A DNA stretch of 64,000 bases from Alphaproteobacteria bacterium MedPE-SWcel (GCA_001874255.1 MPDC01000002.1:62001-126000), one strand, 5' to 3'; counted from the stretch's first letter, positions 45,091 through 55,355 are shown. The notes: generated by a model from the letters alone, not told the origin. Numbers and translations are program-made.

Positions 45091-46338
45091 TTATCGGCTG
45101 TAGGTCAGGCTCGCGACAAGTTCGGTATGCGCCGACCAACGAAACTGGTCAACAACCTGAACCCAATTGAGCGCATAACCAGCCGCGACGAGCACTTCGG
45201 CATCACGGGCAAACGTGATCGGATTGCATGAAACATAGGCAATTGAAGGCGTTTTCGCGCGGGCCAGCTCTGCGATCTGGGCCTCCGCACCGGCACGTGG
45301 CGGATCGATGACAACCGCATCGAAAGCTGCACCGAATGGCGTCAGATCTTCTGCAAGCAGCGGGTTTCGGAACAGATCCCTGGTCTCTGTCGTGACTTTC
45401 TTCAGCCCCGGCGCCTTGCGCCAGCCCTGTTCGAGCGCCAGCATCATCTGGCGATCCCCTTCAACCGCAAGAACCTCTGCCCCGCCGGCCAACGGGAGCG
45501 AAAACGTACCGCAGCCCGCAAACAGATCGGCAACACGGCGCGCTTTGCCGACGATTTCCTGCACAGCCTCCACCAGCGCGGCCTCCCCCTCATGGGTCGC
45601 CTGAAGAAATGCACCGGGCGGCGGGCTGACACGTGCAGGGCCGAATTTCTGGGTGGGCGCATGCTCCATTCCCATCGGCTCGTCATCCCAGGTCAGCCGG
45701 GCCAGTTTGTGACGTTCGATCATCCGGCCAAGCTCGATGCGAAGCGGACCGTCCAGAGGCTTGCCATTGCGCACCAGCACATCCAACCCGACATCAGAGG
45801 TGGTGAGAGTCACGGATAATGGCGCCTTTCGGCTTGCCCCGATCACGGCAAGCTCTTCTGCGACAGGGATGCCGGCAATCAGGTCAGGATCCAGCAGCTG
45901 GCAGTCCGGAATAGAGGTGATGACATCGGACGCCCGTCCGTGGAACCCAGCCATGGCGCCCTTCTTGGTGCGTTTTGCCGAAAGCGTTGCCCGCCGCCGG
46001 GACCGCGCCGGTGAGGTCAGGATCGGGCGGAATTCAGCGTCCAGACCCCGCGACCGGAGCGCGGTCTCGACGATCTCCATCTTCCAATCGGCGACAAAGA
46101 CGTCGCTGGCATGCTGCAACTGGCACCCGCCACAGGACTTGTAATGCCTGCATGGCGCTTGCACCCGATGATCCGACGGTTCTTCAATCCGGATATCGGT
46201 CAGCGTCTGCCCCTCCACCGTGCCGGTGACGACCTCACCGGGCAGGGTTCTCGGGGCGTATATCGGACCTAGGGCGATCCCGTCGCCCTGGTGTCCCAAA
46301 CGTTCGATCGTGGCTCTGGTTCTGGCTGCGTCATTCAT
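45091..46338 (-). CDS. RlmD/TrmA-type RNA (uracil-5)-methyltransferase
   Basis: A 415-residue SAM-dependent enzyme. An N-terminal TRAM-like part is followed by the iron-sulfur site CRHYKSCGGCQLQH near 63-76. The SAM motif is DLFAGCGTFSLPLA near 293, with DPPRAGAEAQ and the catalytic Cys in SCNPITFARD. It methylates a uridine of 23S rRNA (RlmC/RlmD type) or tRNA; which target cannot be told here. The channel gene follows after 23 bases. Confidence 0.92.
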   Translation of the reverse strand: MNDAARTRATIERLGHQGDGIALGPIYAPRTLPGEVVTGTVEGQTLTDIRIEEPSDHRVQAPCRHYKSCGGCQLQHASDVFVADWKMEIVETALRSRGLDAEFRPILTSPARSRRRATLSAKRTKKGAMAGFHGRASDVITSIPDCQLLDPDLIAGIPVAEELAVIGASRKAPLSVTLTTSDVGLDVLVRNGKPLDGPLRIELGRMIERHKLARLTWDDEPMGMEHAPTQKFGPARVSPPPGAFLQATHEGEAALVEAVQEIVGKARRVADLFAGCGTFSLPLAGGAEVLAVEGDRQMMLALEQGWRKAPGLKKVTTETRDLFRNPLLAEDLTPFGAAFDAVVIDPPRAGAEAQIAELARAKTPSIAYVSCNPITFARDAEVLVAAGYALNWVQVVDQFRWSAHTELVASLTYSR

Positions 46339-46409
46339 ACTCCTGCCTTAGCGCGGGTTGCGCCCCGGCAAAAGATCCAAACGCATCCGGCAGAGGGCAA
46401 AGCGGTCCT

Positions 46410-48257
46410 CTATTCCGCCGCCGCAGGGGTTCCTTCGTCTTCGGTGCGGATGAAACCGCCCGACTGTCGGGTCCAGAACTGCGCATAGAGCCCTTCTTGC
46501 GCCAACAGTTCATCGTGATTTCCCTGCTCGACAATCTGCCCGCGGTCCATGACGATAATCCGGTCCATTTCCGCCAATGTGGACAGACGGTGGGCGATCG
46601 CGAGCACCGTCTTGCCTTCCATCACACGAGACAATGCGGATTGGATGGCGGCCTCAACCTCCGAGTCCAGAGCCGAAGTCGCCTCGTCCAGAACCAGAAT
46701 TGGCGCATCCTTCAGAATCGCCCGCGCCAGCGCGATCCGCTGCCGCTGCCCGCCAGAGAGCTTGACGCCGCGCTCTCCCAGATGGGCGTCATATCCTTCG
46801 CGGCCCTGACCATCCTGCAGATCGGCGATGAAGTCGTGGGCTTCGGCCGCTTTGGCCGCCTCTATCACCTCTTCATGCGTCGCATCCGGGCGACCATAGA
46901 GTATGTTTTCCATTGCCGAACGATTGAACATGGCTGTTTCCTGCGTGACCATCCCGATCTGGCTGCGCAGACTGTTCTGGCTGACCGTTGCCGCATCAGA
47001 GCCATCAATCAAGATTCGACCCTTTTCCGCGTCATAGAGCCGCAACAAGAGCGCTACGAGGGTGGATTTTCCCGCCCCTGATGCCCCGACAATACCAAGC
47101 TTTTCGCCCGGACGTATGGACAGCGATATTCCGTCGATTCCGCCGACGTCACGCCCGTAGCTAAAGCTCAGATCCTCCAGCACAATGCCGCCGTCTTCGA
47201 CCGTCAGCTCCGGTGCGTCCGCATTGTCTTCTATTCTGTCGGGCCGCGCGAGGGTTTTCATGCCGTTCTCGATTTCGCCGACATTGGAATAGATCCCCAT
47301 GAGCGCAAAGCTGACCCAACCGGTCATTTGCGCAATCCGGATCGAGACGGCACCGGCCGCGACAATATCGCCCTCGCTGGCACCGCCGCCCTGCCAGAGA
47401 TAGAGCGTGGCACCGATCAGCAACACAGGTAACAGCCCCGCGAGACTCATCAGGCAAAACCGAAATGACGCGGATAGATATCCAAAGGACAGCGCCTTGT
47501 TTCTGAACGTCACCATTGCGTCCTGTGCGCCGCGTTCTTCGTGGTCGGCATGGGCAAAAAGCTGGACCGTCTTGATATTGGTAATGGTATCAACAACCTG
47601 CCCGGTTACGTTTGCCCGTGCCCCGGCCCGCCCGGCAGCCCGGATGCGAATGCGCGGCAGGAACCATCGGATCATCGCGAAATATCCGAGAAGCCAGATG
47701 AAAAACAGCACCGTGATGCGCAGATCCACCGAGCCCAACAAGACCAATGCCCCCGCCAGCGAGGCCAACGCAAATGCCACGACATTGATCAATTCCACCA
47801 CGACGTTTGTGACGGCTGTCGAAGTCTGCATCTGCTTTTGCGCAATCCGGCCTGCAAAATCATCGTCAAAGAACCGTACCGATTGCCCCAATGTCCAGCG
47901 GTTCAGGCGCGACAATACCAGCGGGCTGACATTGGGCTGGATGATGATGGCGTTCGACGCTGCGGACAAGCCGAACAGCACCGGACGCACCAACAGGAAA
48001 AAGGCCAGAGCACCAAGGATGGTCGCTACATTTTCGCGGAAGAACCCTTCGGGCCCGCTCTCGAGTGCGGTATCTATCACCAATCCGAGGATATAGGCCG
48101 TCCCGGCCTCCATGCCGCCAGCGACAGCCGAAAAAACCGCGGCAAGCACGAGCATCGGCCAGGCCCCTGACAGGCACCAACGCATGAAGGGACCCAGCGT
48201 CTGGGGCGGCGGTCCCTCGGCTGGCTGAAAGGCGTTGATCAGGTTTCCTAGTCTCAT
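46410..48257 (-). CDS. ABC exporter half-transporter, second of a pair
   Basis: A protein of 615 residues: six membrane helices (about 40-330) and an ATPase. Walker A GASGAGKSTLVALLLRLYD, signature LSGGQRQRIALARAIL, Walker B ILVLDEATSALDSE and the switch His in AHRLSTL are all intact. It overlaps the upstream homologous gene by four bases, so the two probably form a heterodimer of the MsbA/LmrCD kind. The substrate (lipid, drug or peptide) is unknown. Confidence 0.93.
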   Translation of the reverse strand: MRLGNLINAFQPAEGPPPQTLGPFMRWCLSGAWPMLVLAAVFSAVAGGMEAGTAYILGLVIDTALESGPEGFFRENVATILGALAFFLLVRPVLFGLSAASNAIIIQPNVSPLVLSRLNRWTLGQSVRFFDDDFAGRIAQKQMQTSTAVTNVVVELINVVAFALASLAGALVLLGSVDLRITVLFFIWLLGYFAMIRWFLPRIRIRAAGRAGARANVTGQVVDTITNIKTVQLFAHADHEERGAQDAMVTFRNKALSFGYLSASFRFCLMSLAGLLPVLLIGATLYLWQGGGASEGDIVAAGAVSIRIAQMTGWVSFALMGIYSNVGEIENGMKTLARPDRIEDNADAPELTVEDGGIVLEDLSFSYGRDVGGIDGISLSIRPGEKLGIVGASGAGKSTLVALLLRLYDAEKGRILIDGSDAATVSQNSLRSQIGMVTQETAMFNRSAMENILYGRPDATHEEVIEAAKAAEAHDFIADLQDGQGREGYDAHLGERGVKLSGGQRQRIALARAILKDAPILVLDEATSALDSEVEAAIQSALSRVMEGKTVLAIAHRLSTLAEMDRIIVMDRGQIVEQGNHDELLAQEGLYAQFWTRQSGGFIRTEDEGTPAAAE

Positions 48258-50092
48258 TCTGCAGCCTCAACATTCAGGAACCCGCCCGATTGACGGGCCC
48301 AGAACTGAGCATATAGACCATTTTCGGACAAGAGCGCGTCGTGCGAGCCCTCTTCCACGATTTTTCCCTGATCCATAACCAGGATGCGATCCATTTGCGC
48401 GATCGTCGACAAGCGGTGCGCAATCGCGATGACGGTCTTTCCCTCCATCATTCCGTAAAGAGTGTCCTGGATAGCGGCCTCGACTTCGGAATCGAGCGCT
48501 GATGTTGCTTCGTCCAGAAGCAGAATTGGGGCATTCTTGAGGATCACGCGCGCTAATGTAACCCTCTGGCGTTGCCCGCCAGAGAGCTTTACGCCGCGTT
48601 CGCCCACATGCGCATCATACCCGGTCCGACCCTGAGGATCCTCAAGATCAAGAATGAAATCATGAGCATGCGCCTTTTGGGCCGCCGCCAGAATCTCTGC
48701 CTCAGTGGCATCCGGGCGCCCATAGAGGAGATTGTCGCGAATGGAGCGATGCAGAAGTGAACTGTCCTGCTGCACCATTCCGATATGATACCGCAGACTG
48801 TCCTGCGTCACCTTGGCAATATCCTGTCCGTCGATCAATATACGGCCGCGCTCGGCGTCGTAAAAGCGCAGCAGCAATTTGACCAGCGTCGTTTTTCCGG
48901 CGCCCGACCGACCGACCAATCCGATTTTTTCACCGGGCTTGATGGTCAAGCTGAGGTTGTCCAGCCCCCCGGCCTTGCGCCCGTAGTGATGCGATACCCC
49001 GTCAAAGGCGATTTCGCCCTTGGTGAGGATGAGCGGCTGTGCGTCGGGCGCATCCACGAGATCAATCGGTTGCGCGATGGTTTCCATTCCCTCGGCCACA
49101 ACGCCGAGCTGACGAAAGAATGAGGTCAGCGCCCACATGATCCAGCCCGTCATCGCATTCAGCCGAAGGGTCAAAGCCGTCGCAGAGGCCACAACACCGA
49201 CAGAGGCTGTGCCCTGCATCCACAGGGCAATACCCCAACCGACAACCCCGACGATCAACACTCCATTCAGCAACACGAGAACACCGTCCATGATGGTATA
49301 AATGCGCATTTCAGTCTGAAATGTCGTGCGCGTGTTCTCGATCGCGCCTTTTGCATAGGCCAATTCCCGGTCGTGATGCGCGAACATCTTGACGGAATGG
49401 ACGTTTGAATAGCTGTCGACGACCCGCCCGGTCACCGTTGAGCGCGCATCGGATGCAGCCTTGCTCGCTGGTCCGACGCGTTTCACCGTCCAGGCGATCA
49501 AGGCCCCATAGAGAGCGGCCCAGATCAACATCGGCACCAGAAGACGGGGATCTGAACTCCACAAGAGAAGCCCCGCGCCGATGAAATATGCCAAGGCGAA
49601 AGTGATTGCGTCGAAGACCTGGAACACCACCTCTCCGGCGGCTGGAGGCGTTTGCATGATCCGATTGGCAATCCGGCCTGCAAAATCGTTCTCAAACCAG
49701 CCAACGGACTGGCGCAAGACATGTTTGTGAGAGCGCCAGCGAATGAGAGTACCGAAGTTCGGCAGGATGGTATTGTTCAGCAACAGGACATCAAGCAACT
49801 GAATGACGGGGCGCAGGAACAGGATGAACAGCGCCATCAGCGTCAGTTCAAGACCGTGATCCTGCCAGAACTCCGCCGGTGAACCATTCAGAAGATCGAC
49901 CACACGCCCCATGTAGGAGATCAATCCGATTTCGACAGCAGCAACGATGACAGACACGGCAGCAGTGGCCCAAAACACCGATCTGAACGGCCGGGCATAG
50001 TCCAACATGAACGGCCAGAGCCGCGTGGGCGGGCGATCCGTTTCCGGATAATCACAATAGGGGTCTACAAGGTTCTCAAAAAAGCGAAACAT
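48254..50092 (-). CDS. ABC exporter half-transporter, first of a pair
   Basis: 612 residues, same layout as its partner: membrane helices to about residue 320, then the ATPase with Walker A GRSGAGKTTLVKLLLRFYD, signature LSGGQRQRVTLARVIL, Walker B ILLLDEATSALDSE and AHRLSTIA. Both catalytic Glu residues are kept, so neither site looks degenerate, unlike many heterodimers. Both ends carry the same C-terminal phrase AQFWxRQSGGF, which shows an origin by duplication. Confidence 0.93.
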   Translation of the reverse strand: MFRFFENLVDPYCDYPETDRPPTRLWPFMLDYARPFRSVFWATAAVSVIVAAVEIGLISYMGRVVDLLNGSPAEFWQDHGLELTLMALFILFLRPVIQLLDVLLLNNTILPNFGTLIRWRSHKHVLRQSVGWFENDFAGRIANRIMQTPPAAGEVVFQVFDAITFALAYFIGAGLLLWSSDPRLLVPMLIWAALYGALIAWTVKRVGPASKAASDARSTVTGRVVDSYSNVHSVKMFAHHDRELAYAKGAIENTRTTFQTEMRIYTIMDGVLVLLNGVLIVGVVGWGIALWMQGTASVGVVASATALTLRLNAMTGWIMWALTSFFRQLGVVAEGMETIAQPIDLVDAPDAQPLILTKGEIAFDGVSHHYGRKAGGLDNLSLTIKPGEKIGLVGRSGAGKTTLVKLLLRFYDAERGRILIDGQDIAKVTQDSLRYHIGMVQQDSSLLHRSIRDNLLYGRPDATEAEILAAAQKAHAHDFILDLEDPQGRTGYDAHVGERGVKLSGGQRQRVTLARVILKNAPILLLDEATSALDSEVEAAIQDTLYGMMEGKTVIAIAHRLSTIAQMDRILVMDQGKIVEEGSHDALLSENGLYAQFWARQSGGFLNVEAAE

Positions 50093-50311
50093 TCGGCTGC
50101 TCCATCAATTGAGCAAAGGTCAAAAATGCAATCTGCGTGGTGGTTGGTGGTGTGCAAAGCCCCTCTTCACGTGGCGAACAGGGCGCTGTCATCCATCGCC
50201 CGTCCAGATCCCGCAAAACATCTGCATTCGCCGGCTATGCTCCGCAGGCCACGGGAGTAGCGCTTTGGGGGTCGTTTGTCACGCCCTTCGCACGTGAATA
50301 TTTCCTGACAG

Positions 50312-51469
50312 TCAAGCGCGGAAGCTGGACAGCAGGTCTTCGCGCGTCAGCACAAACCCCGAGGCGATCCATTGCGTCTCCAGCGCCTTGAGCGCCTGCC
50401 CCAATTCGGGGCCAGACAGCTCCGGCATCAGATCTTTGGCAACCACGGGAAAGTGAGAGGCCGACCCAGTGGATATTTCAGTCTCTAAATTGGGCGAAAG
50501 CGGTGTTTCAAGAAGTGCGGCACGCAGGATCATTGCCCATCTTGCGACCTCGGACCCATGGCGATAGGCCAATTCCGCAGCCGGCCCGGTGCCAACGGCA
50601 AGATCGCGAAGCAAATCGACCCGCGCCGCCATTGCCCGGCTCAGACGCAGCTGATCCCGCAGGTTTTCCCCGCCCAGCGCAGCGAGCCGCAGCTCTGCCT
50701 GCGGCTCCATTCCACCCTCCAGATGGACAAGAGGCGCCAGAGCGCGATCGTCTGCACCGGGCAGCACATGGCGCAGCACGCCCAGCTGTCGCATTGCAGC
50801 AACTGACGGCGCCGGATCGGGCGCGGCCAGGAGCTTGATAATCTCGGCCCCGACACGCTCACGCGAAATCTGCTCCAACCCATCCAATGTGTCAGCGATT
50901 GCCGCGAGGGCCTCTGGATCGAACCCGGCCTCAGGGTCGCCGTACCAGCTATGAAACCGGAAATAGCGCAGGATCCGCAAATAATCCTCACGGATTCGGT
51001 TCCGTGCTTCGCCGATAAAACGCACCTTGCGGGCCTGCAGATCCGTCAGGCCGCCAATTGGGTCGACGACCTCGCCAGTCGGGCGGGCGTACAGCGCATT
51101 CATGGTGAAGTCCCGGCGCCGGGCATCTTCGGTGATCGATTGGGCAAACGCGACCACAGCGCGGCGGCCATCGGTTGCGATATCCTTGCGAAACGTCGTG
51201 ATTTCATGCGCAATACCGCCCGACACGACAGTCACTGTCCCGTGGTCAATGCCCGTCGGGACCGCCTTGAGCCCCGCCCGCTCCGCCCGTTCGACAACCT
51301 CTTGCGGCAATAGGCTGGTCGCGAGATCCAAATCGGAAACGGCCACATTCAACAGGGCGTTTCGCACACAACCGCCGACAAAATAGATCTCTGCCCCGCC
51401 GAACGTCATCGTGTCACAAACGGCCCGCGTGGGTGCGGCGGCAATCCAGGGCTGATCTATTTTCATCAT
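50312..51469 (-). CDS. cca: CCA tRNA nucleotidyltransferase / poly(A) polymerase family
   Basis: A protein of 385 residues. The head domain has YFVGGCVRNALLNVAVSDLDLATSLLP, with the two catalytic Asp (SDLDL), then RRDFTMNALYARPTGEVVDPIGGLTDLQ and RIREDYLRILRYFRF. The helical neck and body follow, with an alphaproteobacterial C-terminal extension. The start at 51469 overlaps the nudix stop by four bases. It adds or repairs the CCA end of tRNA. Confidence 0.94.
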   Translation of the reverse strand: MMKIDQPWIAAAPTRAVCDTMTFGGAEIYFVGGCVRNALLNVAVSDLDLATSLLPQEVVERAERAGLKAVPTGIDHGTVTVVSGGIAHEITTFRKDIATDGRRAVVAFAQSITEDARRRDFTMNALYARPTGEVVDPIGGLTDLQARKVRFIGEARNRIREDYLRILRYFRFHSWYGDPEAGFDPEALAAIADTLDGLEQISRERVGAEIIKLLAAPDPAPSVAAMRQLGVLRHVLPGADDRALAPLVHLEGGMEPQAELRLAALGGENLRDQLRLSRAMAARVDLLRDLAVGTGPAAELAYRHGSEVARWAMILRAALLETPLSPNLETEISTGSASHFPVVAKDLMPELSGPELGQALKALETQWIASGFVLTREDLLSSFRA

Positions 51470-52065
51470 TGAGGATCCATTGCGGCGGCAAACCCTCGCA
51501 GGATGCGCGCGGTCGCGCCCCAGACATAATAGGGTCCGAACGGCACCGTAAAATAGTATCGCCAGCTCCCGCGCCACCTCCGCGACTGAACCTGATATCG
51601 CGATGTATCCAGTACATGCGCAAGCGGAACCCGGAAAATCTCGGCCACCTCCCCGACCTCGGCGCGGCTTTCGAACGGCCGCTCAATCAACGCGACAACC
51701 GGGGTGATCCGAAACCCGGTCACTGTCTCATGTTGCGACATTTGACCGAGAATACGCGTTCGATCGAGGGGAAGACCGACTTCCTCCCAGGCTTCGCGCA
51801 GGGCAGCCGCCGAGGCGGTCTCGTCCGTCGGATCGACCTTGCCCCCTGGGAACGCAATCTGGCCCGGATGGTGCTTCAAGGCAGAAGAGCGCTTGGTCAG
51901 CAGCACCTCTGGCAGCGGTCCGAAGGTTTCGATACCGAGCAAGACGCCTGCGTCGCGCAGTTTTCGCCGCGCATCCAGTACGGTGTCAGGGTTCAAATCG
52001 AAATCTGACGTTTCCCCGGTATTGCGCAACAGCGCGTCGCCAATTCTATCCGCGAGCGCCGACAC
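51466..52065 (-). CDS. Nudix hydrolase, CoA pyrophosphatase type
   Basis: 199 residues from the GTG at 52065, which has AAGGAG seven bases upstream, inside the end of hslO. The Nudix box is GGKVDPTDETASAAALREAWEEVGL, preceded by LTKRSSALKHHPGQIAFPGG, the signature of the NudL/YeaB CoA-diphosphatase branch. It is translationally linked to cca. A start at 52116 within hslO would add 17 residues and is less likely. Confidence 0.92.
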   Translation of the reverse strand: MSALADRIGDALLRNTGETSDFDLNPDTVLDARRKLRDAGVLLGIETFGPLPEVLLTKRSSALKHHPGQIAFPGGKVDPTDETASAAALREAWEEVGLPLDRTRILGQMSQHETVTGFRITPVVALIERPFESRAEVGEVAEIFRVPLAHVLDTSRYQVQSRRWRGSWRYYFTVPFGPYYVWGATARILRGFAAAMDPQ

Positions 52066-52069
52066 GCTG

Positions 52070-53047
52070 CTACTCCTTACTGGCTTCGAAACCCACTGAG
52101 GCTGGGTCCAAATCATAGTGTGCGCCGCAGAACTGACAGTCTGCAGTGACCCGTCCCTCGTCCGTGGTCATCGTTCCAATATCCTTGGCCGAATAGATAG
52201 ACAGGCTCTGGCGTACCCGCTCCTCGGAGCACGTACATCCAAACCGTACCGATTGCGCATCGTAAACGCGGGGCTGTTCCTCGTGAAACAACCGCAACAA
52301 GAGCTCGGTCGGGGATACGGATGGACCGATCAGTTCCAGTTCCTCGACCGTTGCCAACAGCAGGTTTACCCGGTTCCAGTTTTCCTCTTCATCGTCGGAG
52401 AGCAAATCCTCTGCCTTCAAGACATCTCCAGAGCCGTCGCTTTTCGCCGCAAAAGGAGAGGCTTTGGGCATGTGCTGCAACATGACCCCACCAGCGCGCC
52501 AGCTTTCCCGCTTTCCCGGTTCAGATGACTTGCCAAAGCTCAGCTGAAACCGGGTCGGAAGCTGTTCGGACTGCGCAAAATAGGCCTCGGCGCAATCGGA
52601 CAGAGATGTTTCAGACAGCGGCGTTATCCCCTGATACGGTTGCGTTCCCTCGCCCTGATCGATCAGGATTGCGAAATATCCCTCTCCGACCTGCTCGAAG
52701 GGAGCGCCTTCCGTGACGCGGTCTTCGTCAAAGCTGGCGTAGGCACGGATCCGCGCCGCATCGCCTTCTTTTACCGGCGCATAGTAATCCGTCGCAATCA
52801 TGCGCACGGCCCCTTTTGACTGCACCTGCAAGGACAGCTTCCACCGCAGGCTCATGGTCTGGCCGATCAACGCCGTCAGCAACGTCATCTCTGCCACCAG
52901 CGCTTCGACGGCGGGGGGATAGCTATGTTGTTCAAGAACGCCGTCCAACACCCCATCCAGTCGCGCAACGCGACCGCGCATATCAGATGCATCGAGTTGA
53001 AAGGGCAGGACGGTATCGTCCCACGCGATTTTTGAACCAAGTGTCAT
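52070..53047 (-). CDS. hslO: Redox-regulated chaperone Hsp33
   Basis: A 325-residue protein activated by oxidation. The four zinc-binding cysteines are in FGCTCSEERVRQSL and CQFCGAHYDLDP near the C-terminus (CxC and CxxC). The N-terminal core with VEALVAEMTLLTALIGQTM is typical. It is first in the hslO-nudix-cca operon and divergent to another Nudix gene across about 76 bases. Confidence 0.95.
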   Translation of the reverse strand: MTLGSKIAWDDTVLPFQLDASDMRGRVARLDGVLDGVLEQHSYPPAVEALVAEMTLLTALIGQTMSLRWKLSLQVQSKGAVRMIATDYYAPVKEGDAARIRAYASFDEDRVTEGAPFEQVGEGYFAILIDQGEGTQPYQGITPLSETSLSDCAEAYFAQSEQLPTRFQLSFGKSSEPGKRESWRAGGVMLQHMPKASPFAAKSDGSGDVLKAEDLLSDDEEENWNRVNLLLATVEELELIGPSVSPTELLLRLFHEEQPRVYDAQSVRFGCTCSEERVRQSLSIYSAKDIGTMTTDEGRVTADCQFCGAHYDLDPASVGFEASKE

Positions 53048-53123
53048 GGGGTTTCCTTACGGGCCGGCTATTGGCATACCGACGCTATATAGGATGTTGG
53101 GCCGCAGAGGAAAGGGGCAGCCG

Positions 53124-53567
53124 GTGATCAGACGTTTCGGAGAACCGCCACGCACAGACCAGCGCTATCGGATGCGCCCGGGGGCGTATGCCCTGTTGCC
53201 GCGAGACGGGAAAATTCTCCTGACCAGTCAATATCAGCTGAACCCGGATATTCAGCTCCCCGGTGGCGGCATCGACCCGGGCGAATCGCCCTGTCGCGCG
53301 CTCTACCGCGAGGTACATGAGGAAACCGGCTGGAAGATTGCCAACCCGCAGCGGATCGGAGCGTTCCGCCGATATGTCTTCATGCCTGAGTACGATCTAT
53401 GGGCAGAAAAGATTTGCCATATCTATGTTGCCCGCCCTGTTCTGTGCCTTGGAGCGCCCATTGAAAAGGACCACAGGGCGCTTTGGCTACCGCTTCAAAA
53501 GGCTGCGCATGTGCTGGGGAATAGCGGCGATCAGCACTTTGCGCGGATGCTGGCGCGCCAGTCATAG
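53124..53567 (+). CDS. Nudix hydrolase
   Basis: 147 residues from the GTG at 53124, with AGGAAAGGGG upstream; an ATG at 53094 is possible but overlaps a promoter-like TATATAGG. The Nudix box is GGGIDPGESPCRALYREVHEETGW near 65-88, complete with the metal-binding Glu residues. It resembles 8-oxo-dGTP or general NTP/ADP-ribose hydrolases; the substrate is not predictable. It is convergent with the PP2C gene. Confidence 0.88.
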   Translation: MIRRFGEPPRTDQRYRMRPGAYALLPRDGKILLTSQYQLNPDIQLPGGGIDPGESPCRALYREVHEETGWKIANPQRIGAFRRYVFMPEYDLWAEKICHIYVARPVLCLGAPIEKDHRALWLPLQKAAHVLGNSGDQHFARMLARQS

Positions 53568-53586
53568 GGCACGTTCACCGGCGTGA

Positions 53587-54858
53587 TCAGGCCCCTTGAA
53601 ACTCAAACAAGGTGGCGGAAATATCGTCTTCCAGCCCCTTGTCGTCGCCCATGACATCCGTCAGATTTCGGTATAATTCGTCAAGGAACCCCTTGCCGCT
53701 CTGGTGCCGATTGCAGCGCTCTACCAGATCAACCAGACCTTCAGTGTCGAGCATTGAGCCGTCTTTAAGATGCGCTTCGGTGAAGCCATCAGAATAGAGC
53801 AGCAGCCGGTCGCCCTTCTGCATGACAAATTCTTCTTGATCATAGCCGATATCCGGTACGAGGCCGACGGGAACGCCACCCTTGCCGATGAATTCCATCG
53901 ACCCGTCCGCCCGCAACAAGAGAGGATGCGGATGGCCGGCCTGAACCATTTTGATCACGCCCGTGCGGAGGTCGGCGATGCAGTAGGCCATCGTGAAATA
54001 TTCTTCGATCCCCGCATCAGCAATCAAACGCGCGTTCAGGACGCTTGCGACCTCTTCCGGGGGGCGTAGGGCGTAGAAACGATTGAATTTCTTCTCCATG
54101 CCCACGTTCTGGTCGAAATACGTCGATGACAGGTAGCCGCCCAGTCGAGCCGTCATCATCGCGGAGGTGATGCCATGGCCGGATACGTCGATGGAGTAAA
54201 ACCCGATACGATTGACGCCGGGCGAGAACATTCCCACCAGATCACCGCCAATGTGTCCGCAGGGCTTCAACAGCAAGTTCACTTCGGATTTGCCAAAGGA
54301 ACGACTCAACTCGGGCACCAGGGATTCCTGTATCTTCCGTGCCTGGATCAGATCCTTGTCGATGGCATCATAGACAGTCTGCAACTCGCCCAGCGTTTCA
54401 GAAACAATCCTGTTCTTCTCGAACAGCTCGCGCTGCATGCGCAAGATCCGCTCACCCGCGGAGATTCGTGCCCGCAGCTCATCCGAACTAACAGGCTTGG
54501 TCAGGAAATCATCAGCCCCCGCATCAAGCCCTTCGGCCACTTCATTCTTCTCGCTCTTGGAGGTGAGGAGAATGAAATAGCTGTAGGCTTCGTTGGATTC
54601 GGCCCGAAATGCGCGGCAGAACTCGATGCCGTTCATACCCGGCATCATCCAGTCGCTCAGAATCAGGTCGGGCGGATCGGCGCGGCAAATCTCAATCGCC
54701 TCTTCGCCACCTTCGGCTTCGACGACGTCAAAGCCCCACTTCTTGAGTGAGGCCACGAGAATACGCCGCTGCAAACGGCTGTCATCCACGACCAACACCC
54801 GTCGTATGGATCCGCTCACAGGCAAATCTTCGCCTTTAACTGAATGCTCTGGCAGCAC
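53587..54858 (-). CDS. Response regulator with PP2C (SpoIIE/RsbU-type) phosphatase output
   Basis: 423 residues from the GTG at 54858, which has GAGGG seven bases upstream. A receiver domain (about 20-135) has the acidic pair VVDDSR, the phospho-acceptor Asp in [11 protein letters not shown] near 69, and the Lys in FLTKPVS. A helical linker joins a PP2C domain with [33 protein letters not shown] and LYSDGFTEA, the metal-binding set. Such proteins dephosphorylate an anti-anti-sigma factor in partner switching (RsbU; RbaY of Rhodobacter; HsbR of Pseudomonas). The anti-anti-sigma gene is not nearby. Confidence 0.93.
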   Translation of the reverse strand: MLPEHSVKGEDLPVSGSIRRVLVVDDSRLQRRILVASLKKWGFDVVEAEGGEEAIEICRADPPDLILSDWMMPGMNGIEFCRAFRAESNEAYSYFILLTSKSEKNEVAEGLDAGADDFLTKPVSSDELRARISAGERILRMQRELFEKNRIVSETLGELQTVYDAIDKDLIQARKIQESLVPELSRSFGKSEVNLLLKPCGHIGGDLVGMFSPGVNRIGFYSIDVSGHGITSAMMTARLGGYLSSTYFDQNVGMEKKFNRFYALRPPEEVASVLNARLIADAGIEEYFTMAYCIADLRTGVIKMVQAGHPHPLLLRADGSMEFIGKGGVPVGLVPDIGYDQEEFVMQKGDRLLLYSDGFTEAHLKDGSMLDTEGLVDLVERCNRHQSGKGFLDELYRNLTDVMGDDKGLEDDISATLFEFQGA

Positions 54859-55001
54859 CGACAATCCCTCATTAACGCGGCGTGTCCCCTTGTGACCTGC
54901 TTAGAAAACACATGTTCAACTTAATAGCTGATGAAGAATAAAGATTTAGCCTAGTTTTTTTCCTTTACTACACTTTTACTGGCTTTGACATAGACGTTAC
55001 C

Positions 55002-55355
55002 ATGTCTCCTAAAGAATATTGGACGAAGGCAATGATAAACTGGCCGCATGTACGCGAACTAAAGCAGGAAGTTGGGGAAGACGGCTTTGAAGAAGTCATT
55101 GAACTGTTCCTTGAGGAAGTCGAGGAAGTCATCGACAAGCTTGCCACGGACGACCGGTCCCAGCTGGCGCAGGACCTGCACTTTCTCAAAGGCAGTGCGC
55201 TGAACCTTGGTTTTCAAGACTTTTCCACGAGATGTCTGGAGGGTGAGCGATTGGCTGCCGACGGGAAATCGGGTGACGTTGATCTGGACGGAATAGTCAC
55301 CTGCTACAATCAATCCAAGGAAATGTTCCTGGCCGACGTCAAATCACAGGCCTGA
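55002..55355 (+). CDS. Histidine phosphotransfer (Hpt) protein
   Basis: A stand-alone Hpt domain of 117 residues. The phospho-accepting His is His60 in QDLHFLKGSALNLGFQDFS, the standard HxxKG form. The ATG at 55002 gives the full domain; an ATG at 55032 is better placed for GAAGG but shorter by ten residues. It is divergent to the REC-PP2C gene across about 140 bases, so it likely passes phosphate from a hybrid kinase to that receiver. The same pairing is seen for HptB and HsbR in Pseudomonas. Confidence 0.92.
   Translation: MSPKEYWTKAMINWPHVRELKQEVGEDGFEEVIELFLEEVEEVIDKLATDDRSQLAQDLHFLKGSALNLGFQDFSTRCLEGERLAADGKSGDVDLDGIVTCYNQSKEMFLADVKSQA

Noticed and set aside
50126-50260. A 44-codon plus-strand frame with AAAGGT before its ATG, in the spacer of two minus-strand genes
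   Set aside because: Product unknown, rich in Ala/Pro/Arg as random GC-rich frames are, and it lies in the expected promoter region of the ABC pair.
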